From contig JAFQRY010000029.1 of assembly GCA_017409845.1 (NCBI GenBank), positions 62,001 through 126,000 of the forward strand: a DNA stretch of 64,000 nt, given 5' to 3'. Under the pieces are notes generated by a model, which saw nothing but the letters and a program-made list of their open reading frames with translations, made no database searches and had not been told where the DNA came from. Within the stretch, counting starts at the first letter, position 1; the number at the start of each line of letters is the position of its first letter. Shown here one piece after another: positions 32,968 through 40,258 of this stretch. This DNA is from Clostridia bacterium (GTDB taxonomy: Bacteria > Bacillota > Clostridia > Oscillospirales > Acutalibacteraceae). Made by a program: the position numbers and the translations under genes.

Positions 32968-33581
32968 TTTTAAGAATTGAACAGACAAAGAAAGAGGCAT
33001 ATAAAGCGGAATTCCGAATTATTGCAGACGGAAACAGTGCAGGTTCTGCGGCTTTTATCGGTCGTATGGGTACCATGGAAGGTGTCTGGAACATAAATAT
33101 TATGGGCAGGCAGTTCGGTATGGAGAGAATACGCAAGGTTTCTGAAAAAAGCTTCAGACCATATGCTCTCAGCATAAACGGAAGTCCCCTCGGTCATGTG
33201 TATCAGACAGAATATAAAACAGGTTTTTTCAAACCGAGTGTTACTCATCACAGACTGAATATCAACGGACAAAAAACTGACATGTTTCCTGTCGGTTGCG
33301 GCACACTTATCAATTATCCCGTGTATTACATGGACAGACAGATTGCACTTGTCGAAAAACCGTTGACTGTTTATGATGATTTACATGTTTTCGACGTTTT
33401 TGCTCTTGATGAGAATTCCGCAATTTCAACTGCACTGATTTGCTTTTATATGTATTCACTTGCTTTTTATAAAGCAGGCGAAGTGCCGATAAAAACGGTA
33501 CACAAAGGATTTTTTGAGTGCAAGGAAAAAGAACTTCTTGCAAAGTATGATCCCGATTTCAAAACAAAATATTTTGGTTGA
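32964..33581 (+). CDS. Unknown beta-rich protein coupled to DUF4176
   Basis: 205 aa, ATGA overlap with DUF4176 gene. No signal peptide; one weakly hydrophobic stretch near the end (AISTALICFYMYSLAF). Strand-rich segments such as YALSINGSPLGHVYQTE and PVYYMDRQIALVEKPL resemble the layout of tubby/LURP-one-like barrels, but I cannot assign it. As the last gene of the island it could be an effector partner, an immunity protein or a membrane-interacting factor; none is shown. Confidence 0.45.
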   Translation: MILRIEQTKKEAYKAEFRIIADGNSAGSAAFIGRMGTMEGVWNINIMGRQFGMERIRKVSEKSFRPYALSINGSPLGHVYQTEYKTGFFKPSVTHHRLNINGQKTDMFPVGCGTLINYPVYYMDRQIALVEKPLTVYDDLHVFDVFALDENSAISTALICFYMYSLAFYKAGEVPIKTVHKGFFECKEKELLAKYDPDFKTKYFG

Positions 33582-33585
33582 TAAA

Positions 33586-33625
33586 AAACAGCAAACCTTT
33601 AATCAAGAGGTTTGCTGTTTTTGTC
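33586..33625. terminator. Bidirectional terminator at the end of the T7SS island
   Basis: AAACAGCAAACCT (33586-33598) and AGGTTTGCTGTTT (33608-33620) are a perfect 13-bp stem with T runs on both strands. It serves the + strand island and the - strand operon that converge here. Confidence 0.9.
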
Positions 33626-33881
33626 ACATCGTGATATTTCCGGTGTTTGTGTCGGAAATGTTTGTTGCGGGATTGGAAGCTTGTGAATTATCGGTGATAT
33701 TACCTGAAGGATTTGTGAAAAATTCGGAAATATCAGTCATCATATCCTTTGCATCCGACATGGCTTCGGAGAGATTCTGCTGGGTGTCGGTTATCTTTCC
33801 GCCTTCGGCACCGTTGCAGCCCGCAAAGAGACAAACGGCGGCAAGTGTTACGGCGAGAACCGCAATTGATATTTTTTTCAT
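33624..33881 (-). CDS. Small lipoprotein
   Basis: 85 aa with a signal peptide and lipobox (LFAGC, Cys about residue 21). The mature part is polar, with a helix (SEAMSDAKDMMTDISEFF) and an Asn/Ser/Thr-rich tail. It is probably anchored outside the membrane; function unknown. ATG at 33881 follows AAAGGAG, which lies inside the 3' arm of a hairpin. Last gene of the gltX-glnS transcript. Confidence 0.6.
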   Translation of the reverse strand: MKKISIAVLAVTLAAVCLFAGCNGAEGGKITDTQQNLSEAMSDAKDMMTDISEFFTNPSGNITDNSQASNPATNISDTNTGNITM

Positions 33882-33884
33882 AAA

Positions 33885-33940
33885 AAATACCGCTCCTTTT
33901 GTTTTTGCAATTATCTTGCACAAAAGAAGCGGTATTATTC
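33885..33940 (-). promoter_or_regulatory. Terminator-like hairpin over the lipoprotein ribosome site
   Basis: On the minus strand AATACCGCTTCTTTTG pairs with CAAAAGGAGCGGTATT and is followed by TTTT and the start codon. The AAAGGAG ribosome site lies in the 3' arm. It may both end the upstream transcript and hide the ribosome site. Confidence 0.55.
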
Positions 33941-34361
33941 ATTTAATCATGTATTCTTTTTCGATCAGTTTAAGGTCTTCTTCATATGTTCCGTAGAGTG
34001 CAACGCCCGACCAGTAGGAAATATATCTGCTTTCATCCGTGATTTCGGTAACATTTTTGTTGCCCTCAAAGGTTTTCTTTGCGTTTTCAAATGAAATGTC
34101 GCTTGTGTAGAACATGTGAGTAATCTCGTCTGTCTTGATGCCGTTTTCATAGAAGCACACAACATATCTCACATAATCGTTTGTGCCGAGGAAGGCAACG
34201 ATACGGCTGTCTTTCTGAGTGATTCCGAGACCTGAAATGATTTCGTTCTGAGCAATTTCAACCGGACCCTGCTCGAATTCGCCCGGCTTAGTGGGTTCGC
34301 TGCAGGAAGCAAGCGAAACTATCATAAGCAATGCCGATATCAATGCGATTATTCTTTTCAT
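33939..34361 (-). CDS. Lipoprotein of unknown function
   Basis: 140 aa, signal peptide with lipobox (SLASC, Cys about 20). The mature part of about 120 residues has the pattern of a small alpha/beta domain (VRYVVCFYENG, YISYWSGVALYG). No family recognised. ATG 34361 is chosen because the lipoprotein signal starts there and GGGAG lies upstream; the longer frame runs into the previous gene. Confidence 0.6.
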   Translation of the reverse strand: MKRIIALISALLMIVSLASCSEPTKPGEFEQGPVEIAQNEIISGLGITQKDSRIVAFLGTNDYVRYVVCFYENGIKTDEITHMFYTSDISFENAKKTFEGNKNVTEITDESRYISYWSGVALYGTYEEDLKLIEKEYMIK

Positions 34362-34375
34362 AAAACCGCTCCCGA

Positions 34376-34993
34376 TTATTTTTTTGTTTTTTCTTCCTTG
34401 GGTTCGCCGATTTCGATAAGATAGAAAGCGGCAGACCACACAAGAAGGAAAATAAAGGTGAAAATCAGACCGTTCTGGAAGCCGGCAAGAGAGATCGCTT
34501 CAATTTTGACAAGGTTACCGATAAGAGAAACAAGCATTCCCGAGTCAAGAATATCAGAAACGCTGATGATGCCGTTTGTTATAACGGAGGAAGCGGAGCT
34601 GAAGCAAACCATCATAACGATTGTGCTTATGAGACCCGCAACGCTTGCTGCAATAACGGGGATTCTTTTATTGCTGCAGCATGACCAGACGATGATAAAA
34701 ATTGCAACAACAACAACAAGAGCAAGGCACACGCCCGATGCGATGAGTCTGCCGTTGATTATGTCGAATGCCTTCGGCCATGAAAAATCCGAGTCCGCAG
34801 CAAGCTCGTAGATATAGGAGAAGGTGTGGTCACCTCTTACGATGTCGATAAAATCCTTTATGCTGAGGGTTTCGTGAAGACCCGCTTCAACAACGGTTGT
34901 TCCTATGCGGAAGTAAATGAAATCCATGAGAAGGATTATCGGAAATATTACCGCCGCAAGAAGGGCGTTGACTATTCTGTATAAAGCGTTCAT
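34376..34993 (-). CDS. Integral membrane protein, about four helices
   Basis: 205 aa. Hydrophobic segments near residues 9-27, 78-98, 105-126 and 165-192, with the outer loop between the first two holding about 50 residues. No family recognised. ATG 34993 follows AAAGGAAG; the frame upstream overlaps glnS. It is 14 bp before the lipoprotein gene at 34361 and may form a complex with it (inference). Confidence 0.6.
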   Translation of the reverse strand: MNALYRIVNALLAAVIFPIILLMDFIYFRIGTTVVEAGLHETLSIKDFIDIVRGDHTFSYIYELAADSDFSWPKAFDIINGRLIASGVCLALVVVVAIFIIVWSCCSNKRIPVIAASVAGLISTIVMMVCFSSASSVITNGIISVSDILDSGMLVSLIGNLVKIEAISLAGFQNGLIFTFIFLLVWSAAFYLIEIGEPKEEKTKK

Positions 34994-35009
34994 ATTTAAA
35001 CTTCCTTTC

Positions 35010-36665
35010 TTATTTCCATGAGGACTTAAGGTCCACGGTTCTGTTGAAAACAAGCTTTTCATCGGTTGAAGCCTTATCAACGCAGAAGTAGCCCTGTCTC
35101 ATAAACTGGAAGGTGTCGCCCGGCTTTGAATTTCCGATGCCGCCCTCAACAAGGCAGCCGTTGAGAATTTCAAGCGAGTTGGGGTTGAGATGATCAAGAT
35201 AATTTTCTTTGCCGTCCGCCATGGGATTTTCAGCATTGAAAAGGCGGTCGTAAAGTCGGATTTCACAAGGAATGCTGTCGCTGCCGCTGACCCAATGGAT
35301 TGTGCCTCTGACCTTTCTTCCGTCGGGAGCTTCGCCGCCTTTGGTTTCGGGATCATAGGTGCAGTGAAGGCAGGTGATTTCGCCGTTTTCATCGGTTTCC
35401 CAGCTGTTGCAGGTTACGAGATATGCACTCTTGAGACGAACCTCGTTACCGGGGAAGAGTCTGAAATATTTTTTCGGAGGCTCAACCATAAAGTCGTCAC
35501 GCTCAACAAAAATTTCTCTTGAGAAATGAACGGTTCTTGTGCCGAGCTCGGGCTTGAGGGGATTGATTTCAACCTCGATTGCCTCTGTCTGACCCTCGGG
35601 ATAGTTGTCGATAACAACCTTGAGGGGACGGAGAACAGCCATTGCTCTGGGTGCGTTTTCGTTAAGATTATCTCTTACGCAGGCTTCGAGCAGACCGTAG
35701 TCAACAACGCTGTCTGCCTTTGAAACGCCGATACGGTTGATGAATTCACGCACAGCCGCTGCGGGATAGCCTCTTCTTCTCATACCGCTGAGAGTGATCA
35801 TTCTGGGGTCATCCCAGCCGTCAACGGTGCCGTTCTGAACCATTGCAAGGTTATATCTCTTGCTGGTTACGCAGTAGTTGAGGTTAAGGCGTGCAAACTC
35901 AATCTGTCTGGGAGGCTCTTCAAAGCCGATTTCGTTGATGAACCAGTCATAAAGAGGTCTGTGATTTTCAAATTCGAGAGAGCAGAGAGAATAGGTAACA
36001 CCTTCTCTTGCATCCGAAAGGGGATGTGCAAAATCATACATGGGATATACGCACCACTTGTCGCCCGTCTGGTGATGTGTGACATGAGCGATTCTGTAAA
36101 TAACGGGATCACGCATGTTGATGTTGGGTGAAGCCATGTCAATCTTTGCACGAAGAGTTCTTTCTCCGTCAGCAAATTCGCCTGCAGTCATTCTTGCGAA
36201 AAGGTCAAGGTTTTCTTCAACCGAACGGTCACGGTAGGGGCTGTTCTTTCCGGGCTCGGTGAGAGTTCCTCTGTATTCTCTGATTTCATCAGCCGAAAGG
36301 TCGCAGACATAAGCCTTGCCGTTTTTGATGAGCTTTATTGCACATTCATAAATGAAATCAAAATAGCTCGATGCATAGAGCACCTTGTTCCACTTGAAGC
36401 CGAGCCATTCGATATCCGCCTTTATTGCATCAACATATTCAACATCCTCCTTTGAAGGGTTGGTATCGTCAAGGCGGAGATTGCATTCACCGCCGTATTT
36501 TTCGGCTGTGCTGAAGTCGATGCAGATAGCCTTTGCATGACCGATGTGAAGATAGCCGTTGGGCTCGGGCGGAAAACGGGTCTGAATACGGGTATTAACG
36601 CCGTTTTTAAGGTCCTCATCTATAAAATCATGTATAAAATTTGATGTGGTATTGAGTTCGTCCAT
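35010..36665 (-). CDS. glnS: Glutaminyl-tRNA synthetase
   Basis: 551 aa class I enzyme charging tRNA-Gln. HIGH-type motif in [14 protein letters not shown], the KMSKS-equivalent in VTSKRYN, and the GlnRS-type two beta-barrel C-terminal part (from about 340). Normal length. Its presence means that Gln-tRNA can be made directly instead of only by GatCAB transamidation. Starts 18 bp after gltX ends, so the two synthetases of related origin are co-transcribed. Confidence 0.96.
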   Translation of the reverse strand: MDELNTTSNFIHDFIDEDLKNGVNTRIQTRFPPEPNGYLHIGHAKAICIDFSTAEKYGGECNLRLDDTNPSKEDVEYVDAIKADIEWLGFKWNKVLYASSYFDFIYECAIKLIKNGKAYVCDLSADEIREYRGTLTEPGKNSPYRDRSVEENLDLFARMTAGEFADGERTLRAKIDMASPNINMRDPVIYRIAHVTHHQTGDKWCVYPMYDFAHPLSDAREGVTYSLCSLEFENHRPLYDWFINEIGFEEPPRQIEFARLNLNYCVTSKRYNLAMVQNGTVDGWDDPRMITLSGMRRRGYPAAAVREFINRIGVSKADSVVDYGLLEACVRDNLNENAPRAMAVLRPLKVVIDNYPEGQTEAIEVEINPLKPELGTRTVHFSREIFVERDDFMVEPPKKYFRLFPGNEVRLKSAYLVTCNSWETDENGEITCLHCTYDPETKGGEAPDGRKVRGTIHWVSGSDSIPCEIRLYDRLFNAENPMADGKENYLDHLNPNSLEILNGCLVEGGIGNSKPGDTFQFMRQGYFCVDKASTDEKLVFNRTVDLKSSWK

Positions 36666-36683
36666 TGCGGATACTTCCTTTCT

Positions 36684-38345
36684 TTAGCTGAGGTTTTCGA
36701 GTGTTTTCTCAAGTCTTGATTTTATTTCATCCTCGCCGAGAAGCTTCATAATTGAATAAAGGTCGGGAGTGTTTCTTCTTGATGTGAGAGCAATTCGGAT
36801 AACGGTTGAAACGTCACCTACATGACCCTTGAAGGCGTCGGGATTTTTCTTGTATTCCTTAACATTCGGAGTGAAGCCGAGAGGCTCGCACATATCCTTG
36901 ATTCTTGCAAACCATTGATCCTTGTCGTCTGCAAGTGAAAATTCGCCGAGATATTTTTCGATTATCGCCGCAGCATCCTCTTTTGAGATGTTTTCGGGCA
37001 TTGTGTAATCGGGAGTATAGAGCTCATTATAGAGATATGAGAAATATTCCTTGACCTCGCTCCATTTTGCAATGTCTTTACGGGGTTTGGGATTTTCTCT
37101 GTCGATGTTGACAGCGGCAGTTGAAAATTCGGGGTCTGCCGTAAAGATGTTACAGAAATCGGGGTCATAGACCTTTGCCCATTCCGCAATGTTTTCGTAA
37201 ACCTGAGAAGCTGTCATAACGGAAATAACGTTTTTGCTGACATCGTTGAGCTTGATAAGGTCAAAAAGGCAGCCGCTTGAGCTCATTTTTTTGAGGTTGA
37301 AGGGGAATTTTGAAATATCTTCCTTCGGATTAGCTCTTCTCCAGTCCTCGAAGTTGGAGTTGAGAAGGGTGAGAAGATATTCAAGCACGCTTTCCTTCGG
37401 GAAGCCCTGCTCAAAGAAATAGCTTACCGCAGCTTCGGGGTCTTTTCTCTTTGAAAGCTTACGCTTGTCGCCTGTTTCTTCATCTATTTTGAGCACCTGC
37501 GGAGTGTGAGCGTATTTGGGAAGCTTAAAGCCGCAGGCTCTGAAAAGCTCAATGTGCTTGGGTACGGATGAAATCCATTCCTCGCCTCTGATAACGTGGG
37601 TTGTTCTCATAAAATGATCATCGCAGGCGTGAGCAAAATGATATGTGGGAATTCCGTCGGATTTGAGAAGAACCTCATCAATTATGTTTTCGGGCATTTC
37701 GATTTTGCCTCTGATAACATCGTCAAACATTATCTTTTTATCATCGCTGCCCGATGAACGCAGACGGAGCACCCATTGCTTACCCTCTGCAATATTCTTT
37801 TCAATCTCCTCAAGGCTGAGGTCACGGCATTTTGCCCATTTGCCGAAATAACCCCAGATAAGGGCATCACCCTGCTCCTGCTCCTTGCGAAGCTCCGAGA
37901 GCTCGTCCGCCGTGCAGAAGCAGGGATATGCAAGACCCTTTTCAACAAGGCTCTTTGCAACCGTCTGATAAAGCTCTGCACGCTTGCTCTGGGTGTAGGG
38001 TCCGTATGCACCCTTTTCGGTGCCGAAGCCCGTTACGCCTTCGGTGAATTCAACGCCGAAATAGTTGAAGCCGTTGACGATTGCGGAAACGCCGTCGTCA
38101 ATTTCACGCTTTTTATCTGTGTCCTCAATTCTGAGGAAGGAAACGCCGTTTGTTGTCTGAGCGGTGAGCACGTCAACGAGTGCACTGAAAAGTCCGCCGA
38201 TGTGAAGATAGCCCGTGGGTGACGGGGCAAATCTTGTTACTCTCGCACCCTCGGGAAGTCCTCTTTCGGGATATTGCTCCTCGTAGTAATCGGGAGTTTT
38301 GTCAATGTGTGGAAAGAGAAGCTCCGCTAATTTTTTATTATCCAA
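36684..38345 (-). CDS. gltX: Glutamyl-tRNA synthetase
   Basis: 553 aa class I enzyme. HIGH-type signature in RFAPSPTGYLHIGG and the KMSKS motif as KLSKRKD. It is 50-70 aa longer than the common bacterial GluRS because of an N-terminal lead (about 40 aa) and extra C-terminal sequence, as in a known Clostridia subgroup. TTG 38345 is preferred (AGAGGT seven bases upstream); GTG 38354 lies in the ribosome site itself. Confidence 0.94.
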   Translation of the reverse strand: MDNKKLAELLFPHIDKTPDYYEEQYPERGLPEGARVTRFAPSPTGYLHIGGLFSALVDVLTAQTTNGVSFLRIEDTDKKREIDDGVSAIVNGFNYFGVEFTEGVTGFGTEKGAYGPYTQSKRAELYQTVAKSLVEKGLAYPCFCTADELSELRKEQEQGDALIWGYFGKWAKCRDLSLEEIEKNIAEGKQWVLRLRSSGSDDKKIMFDDVIRGKIEMPENIIDEVLLKSDGIPTYHFAHACDDHFMRTTHVIRGEEWISSVPKHIELFRACGFKLPKYAHTPQVLKIDEETGDKRKLSKRKDPEAAVSYFFEQGFPKESVLEYLLTLLNSNFEDWRRANPKEDISKFPFNLKKMSSSGCLFDLIKLNDVSKNVISVMTASQVYENIAEWAKVYDPDFCNIFTADPEFSTAAVNIDRENPKPRKDIAKWSEVKEYFSYLYNELYTPDYTMPENISKEDAAAIIEKYLGEFSLADDKDQWFARIKDMCEPLGFTPNVKEYKKNPDAFKGHVGDVSTVIRIALTSRRNTPDLYSIMKLLGEDEIKSRLEKTLENLS

Positions 38346-38368
38346 AACATACACCTCTATAAAAATAA

Positions 38369-38409
38369 TTATACTCTACTATTATTACAGAAAACCACGC
38401 AACTATCAA
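38369..38409 (-). promoter_or_regulatory. Promoter of gltX-glnS
   Basis: On the minus strand TTGATA (38409-38404), 17 bp, AATAAT (38386-38381); an alternative -10 TATAAT lies at 38374-38369. Either gives a short gltX leader. Confidence 0.55.
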
Positions 38410-38531
38410 GAGATATTTTTAATTTTTTTCATTTATGTTGCTGTTTTTTTCGGATTTATGTTCCGATTGGAATAATAATCCCCCGAAGCGGCAAAAATAA
38501 AGATGAAAATTAATGAGAAACTTCAATTTTT

Positions 38532-38609
38532 GTGTAGGGCGGCTTGCCCTCAAGCCGCCGTAAGGTCTGATGAAATTTAAACGGCGGGATGCGGGCATCC
38601 CGCCCTACG
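38532..38609. repeat. Two facing GTAGGG-type palindromes
   Basis: GGCGGCTTG/CAAGCCGCC (38538-38546, 38551-38559) and GGCGGGATG/CATCCCGCC (38583-38591, 38596-38604). The first begins GTGTAGGG and the last ends CCCTACGC, so two copies face each other with a 20-bp spacer. This and the gltX promoter fill the 300 bp between gltX and the M23 gene. Confidence 0.65.
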
Positions 38610-38646
38610 CGGATTATTTGTTTTTCAATTGAAAAGAGGTAACAAT

Positions 38647-39330
38647 ATGACGAAGCTAAAAAAATACCCAAACATCTATCTCGCTCTGTTTGTTTGTCTT
38701 GTTGCGGTGGGTATCGGTTCCGTTGTGGGGCTGACAAGCCGTAACGAAAGCGACGAAGCTGCTGAATTCAGCCGCATAACCGTTGAGTGGAGCATTGAAA
38801 ATGATGAACCGCTGACGGATAAAGCAAATATCGGCATCAGCGGCATTGCGGACGAAAGAATTTATACCGTTCCCGAAACGACGGAGAAAATCGAGAAAAA
38901 CAAGCCCTATTCAGGCGATTTTGCTCTCCCGATGGGTACGGATATCATCAAGGATTTCAGTAACGGCGAGATGGTGCAGTCAAAAACCATGGGCGACTGG
39001 AGAGTGCACAACGGTGTTGATTTCGGCGGAAGTGCAGGCAACAAGGTTGTTGCGGTTGCCGACGGAAGGGTGACGGCTGTTTATGACGACAGCTTCTGGG
39101 GCACGGTTGTTGAAATTGACCACGGAAACGGCATGACGGCAAGATATTGCGGACTCAGAAGCGGAAGCTGTCTGCCCGAAGGCAGTGAGGTGAAAAAATA
39201 TGATAAAATCGGTTCCCTCGGCCATATTCCCGTTGAAATCAGCGATCCCGACCATCTTCACCTTGAAATTTTAATCGATGGCGAAACCGTTGACCCTCTG
39301 AAAGCGTTGAATAAGGTCGGTGAAAATTAA
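38647..39330 (+). CDS. M23 peptidase-family membrane protein, SpoIIQ-like
   Basis: 227 aa. N-terminal membrane anchor (about 9-29), a spacer of about 90 residues, then a LytM/M23 domain (about 105-220). The zinc ligands H-N-G-V-D and H-L-H are all present, so unlike Bacillus SpoIIQ it could be an active endopeptidase. In Clostridia SpoIIQ keeps zinc and joins SpoIIIAH in the engulfment channel; that role fits but is not proven here. ATG 38647 follows AAGAGGT. Confidence 0.75.
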   Translation: MTKLKKYPNIYLALFVCLVAVGIGSVVGLTSRNESDEAAEFSRITVEWSIENDEPLTDKANIGISGIADERIYTVPETTEKIEKNKPYSGDFALPMGTDIIKDFSNGEMVQSKTMGDWRVHNGVDFGGSAGNKVVAVADGRVTAVYDDSFWGTVVEIDHGNGMTARYCGLRSGSCLPEGSEVKKYDKIGSLGHIPVEISDPDHLHLEILIDGETVDPLKALNKVGEN

Positions 39331-39340
39331 TTTATATGAT

Positions 39341-39421
39341 GGCGGCTGCCATGCGTTACCCGGCTCCCCATGGATGCAGATTTTTCAGACACCACCGTTT
39401 AACGGCAGCCGCCTTGTTTTT
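39341..39421 (+). terminator. Long-loop hairpin after the M23 gene
   Basis: GGCGGCTGCC (39341-39350) and GGCAGCCGCC (39404-39413) are perfect complements separated by 53 nt and followed by TTGTTTTT. The T tract fits termination, but the loop is unusually long and may itself be structured. Confidence 0.55.
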
Positions 39422-39494
39422 GAGAACAAAAACGCCCTCAATCCATTCTATGCCGACGAAAAAAATCGGGCATAAAATAAATTTCAAAAAAGGC

Positions 39495-39523
39495 TTTACT
39501 TTTTTTATTTGTTGTGATATAAT
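39495..39523 (+). promoter_or_regulatory. rpsO promoter
   Basis: TTTACT (39495-39500), 17 bp, TATAAT (39518-39523). Leaves a leader of about 100 nt. Confidence 0.75.
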
Positions 39524-39529
39524 CCCTTT

Positions 39530-39629
39530 TGCACATGCCCGCTTCTCGGGTTGCGGAGTAAACCTCACAGAGGTGTTCACCTGCCGCATTCTGGGTTCCG
39601 TGGCAAATAATTTAATGAGGTGAAAGAAA
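39530..39629 (+). ncRNA. rpsO leader, candidate S15 autoregulatory RNA
   Basis: The leader has small hairpins (CCCGCTTCTCGGG; ACCTCACAGAGGT) and a GAGGTG ribosome site. S15 is known to bind its own leader in several bacteria with differing structures; assigning this leader to one of these classes needs a covariance model search. Confidence 0.45.
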
Positions 39630-39893
39630 ATGACACAGGCAGAAAAGACCGCAATCATGCAGGAATATGCTCTTCACGAGGGCGACACAGGCTCACCTGA
39701 AGTTCAGATCGCTGTTCTCACAAAGAGAATCAACGACCTTACAGAGCACCTTAAGGTTCACAAGAAGGACCATCACTCAAGAAGAGGCCTTCTTATGATG
39801 GTTGGTCACAGAAGAAACCTTCTTGCATACCTTCAGAAGGTTGACATTGAGCGTTACCGTTCAATCATTGCAAGACTTGGTATCCGTAAATAA
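39630..39893 (+). CDS. rpsO: 30S ribosomal protein S15
   Basis: 87 aa, full length. Contains the S15 signature [26 protein letters not shown] and the end [11 protein letters not shown]. Primary binder of the 16S central domain. The rpsO-pnp order is conserved in many bacteria. GAGGTG precedes the ATG. Confidence 0.98.
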   Translation: MTQAEKTAIMQEYALHEGDTGSPEVQIAVLTKRINDLTEHLKVHKKDHHSRRGLLMMVGHRRNLLAYLQKVDIERYRSIIARLGIRK

Positions 39894-39903
39894 TTTCAAC
39901 AAT

Positions 39904-39945
39904 AAAGCAGGCAGGAGCAAAACATCTTGCCTGCTTTGTGTCGTT
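39904..39945 (+). terminator. Terminator/hairpin after rpsO
   Basis: AAAGCAGGCA (39904-39913) with TGCCTGCTTT (39928-39937), then GTGTCGTTTT. The T run is weak, so some readthrough to pnp is likely. Confidence 0.6.
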
Positions 39946-40063
39946 TTAAAAGACGGGTTAATCTGTTAAAACGCTAACCTGCTAAAACTTTAAAGCGATA
40001 TTGCAAACGCATCTTTCAGGCGGCTGATTTCCCCGGTTTTAGCGGTAAATCGAGCATTTAAAT

Positions 40064-40188
40064 TTTAATGAATGAAAAATGAAAATGAATAATTCCGGGC
40101 GGGTTTCACCCGCACCCGCTTTAAATCGGTCACAGGCAGAGCCTGTCATTGATTTTTCATTTTTCGCTTTTTATTATTTATTAAATAA
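40064..40188. repeat. MITE-like AT-rich inverted-repeat element, copy 2
   Basis: Left arm AATGAATGAAAAATGAAAATG, right arm with TTTTTCATTTTTCGC and TTTATTATTTATT (40147-40187), core with a GGCGGGT/ACCCGC-type hairpin. Same organisation as the element at 234. It takes up most of the 365-bp rpsO-pnp gap; the rest of the gap shows nothing recognisable. Confidence 0.55.
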
Positions 40189-40258
40189 ATGCTGGATTTA
40201 TTGCTAAACCCAAGCCTGCCGCCTGTAGAAATATAAAAATTACAGAGAGGTAAAAATT

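Noticed and set aside
33514-33996. 160-aa open frame on the plus strand
   Set aside because: It runs through the bidirectional terminator and is antisense to a lipoprotein with a clear signal peptide and ribosome site.
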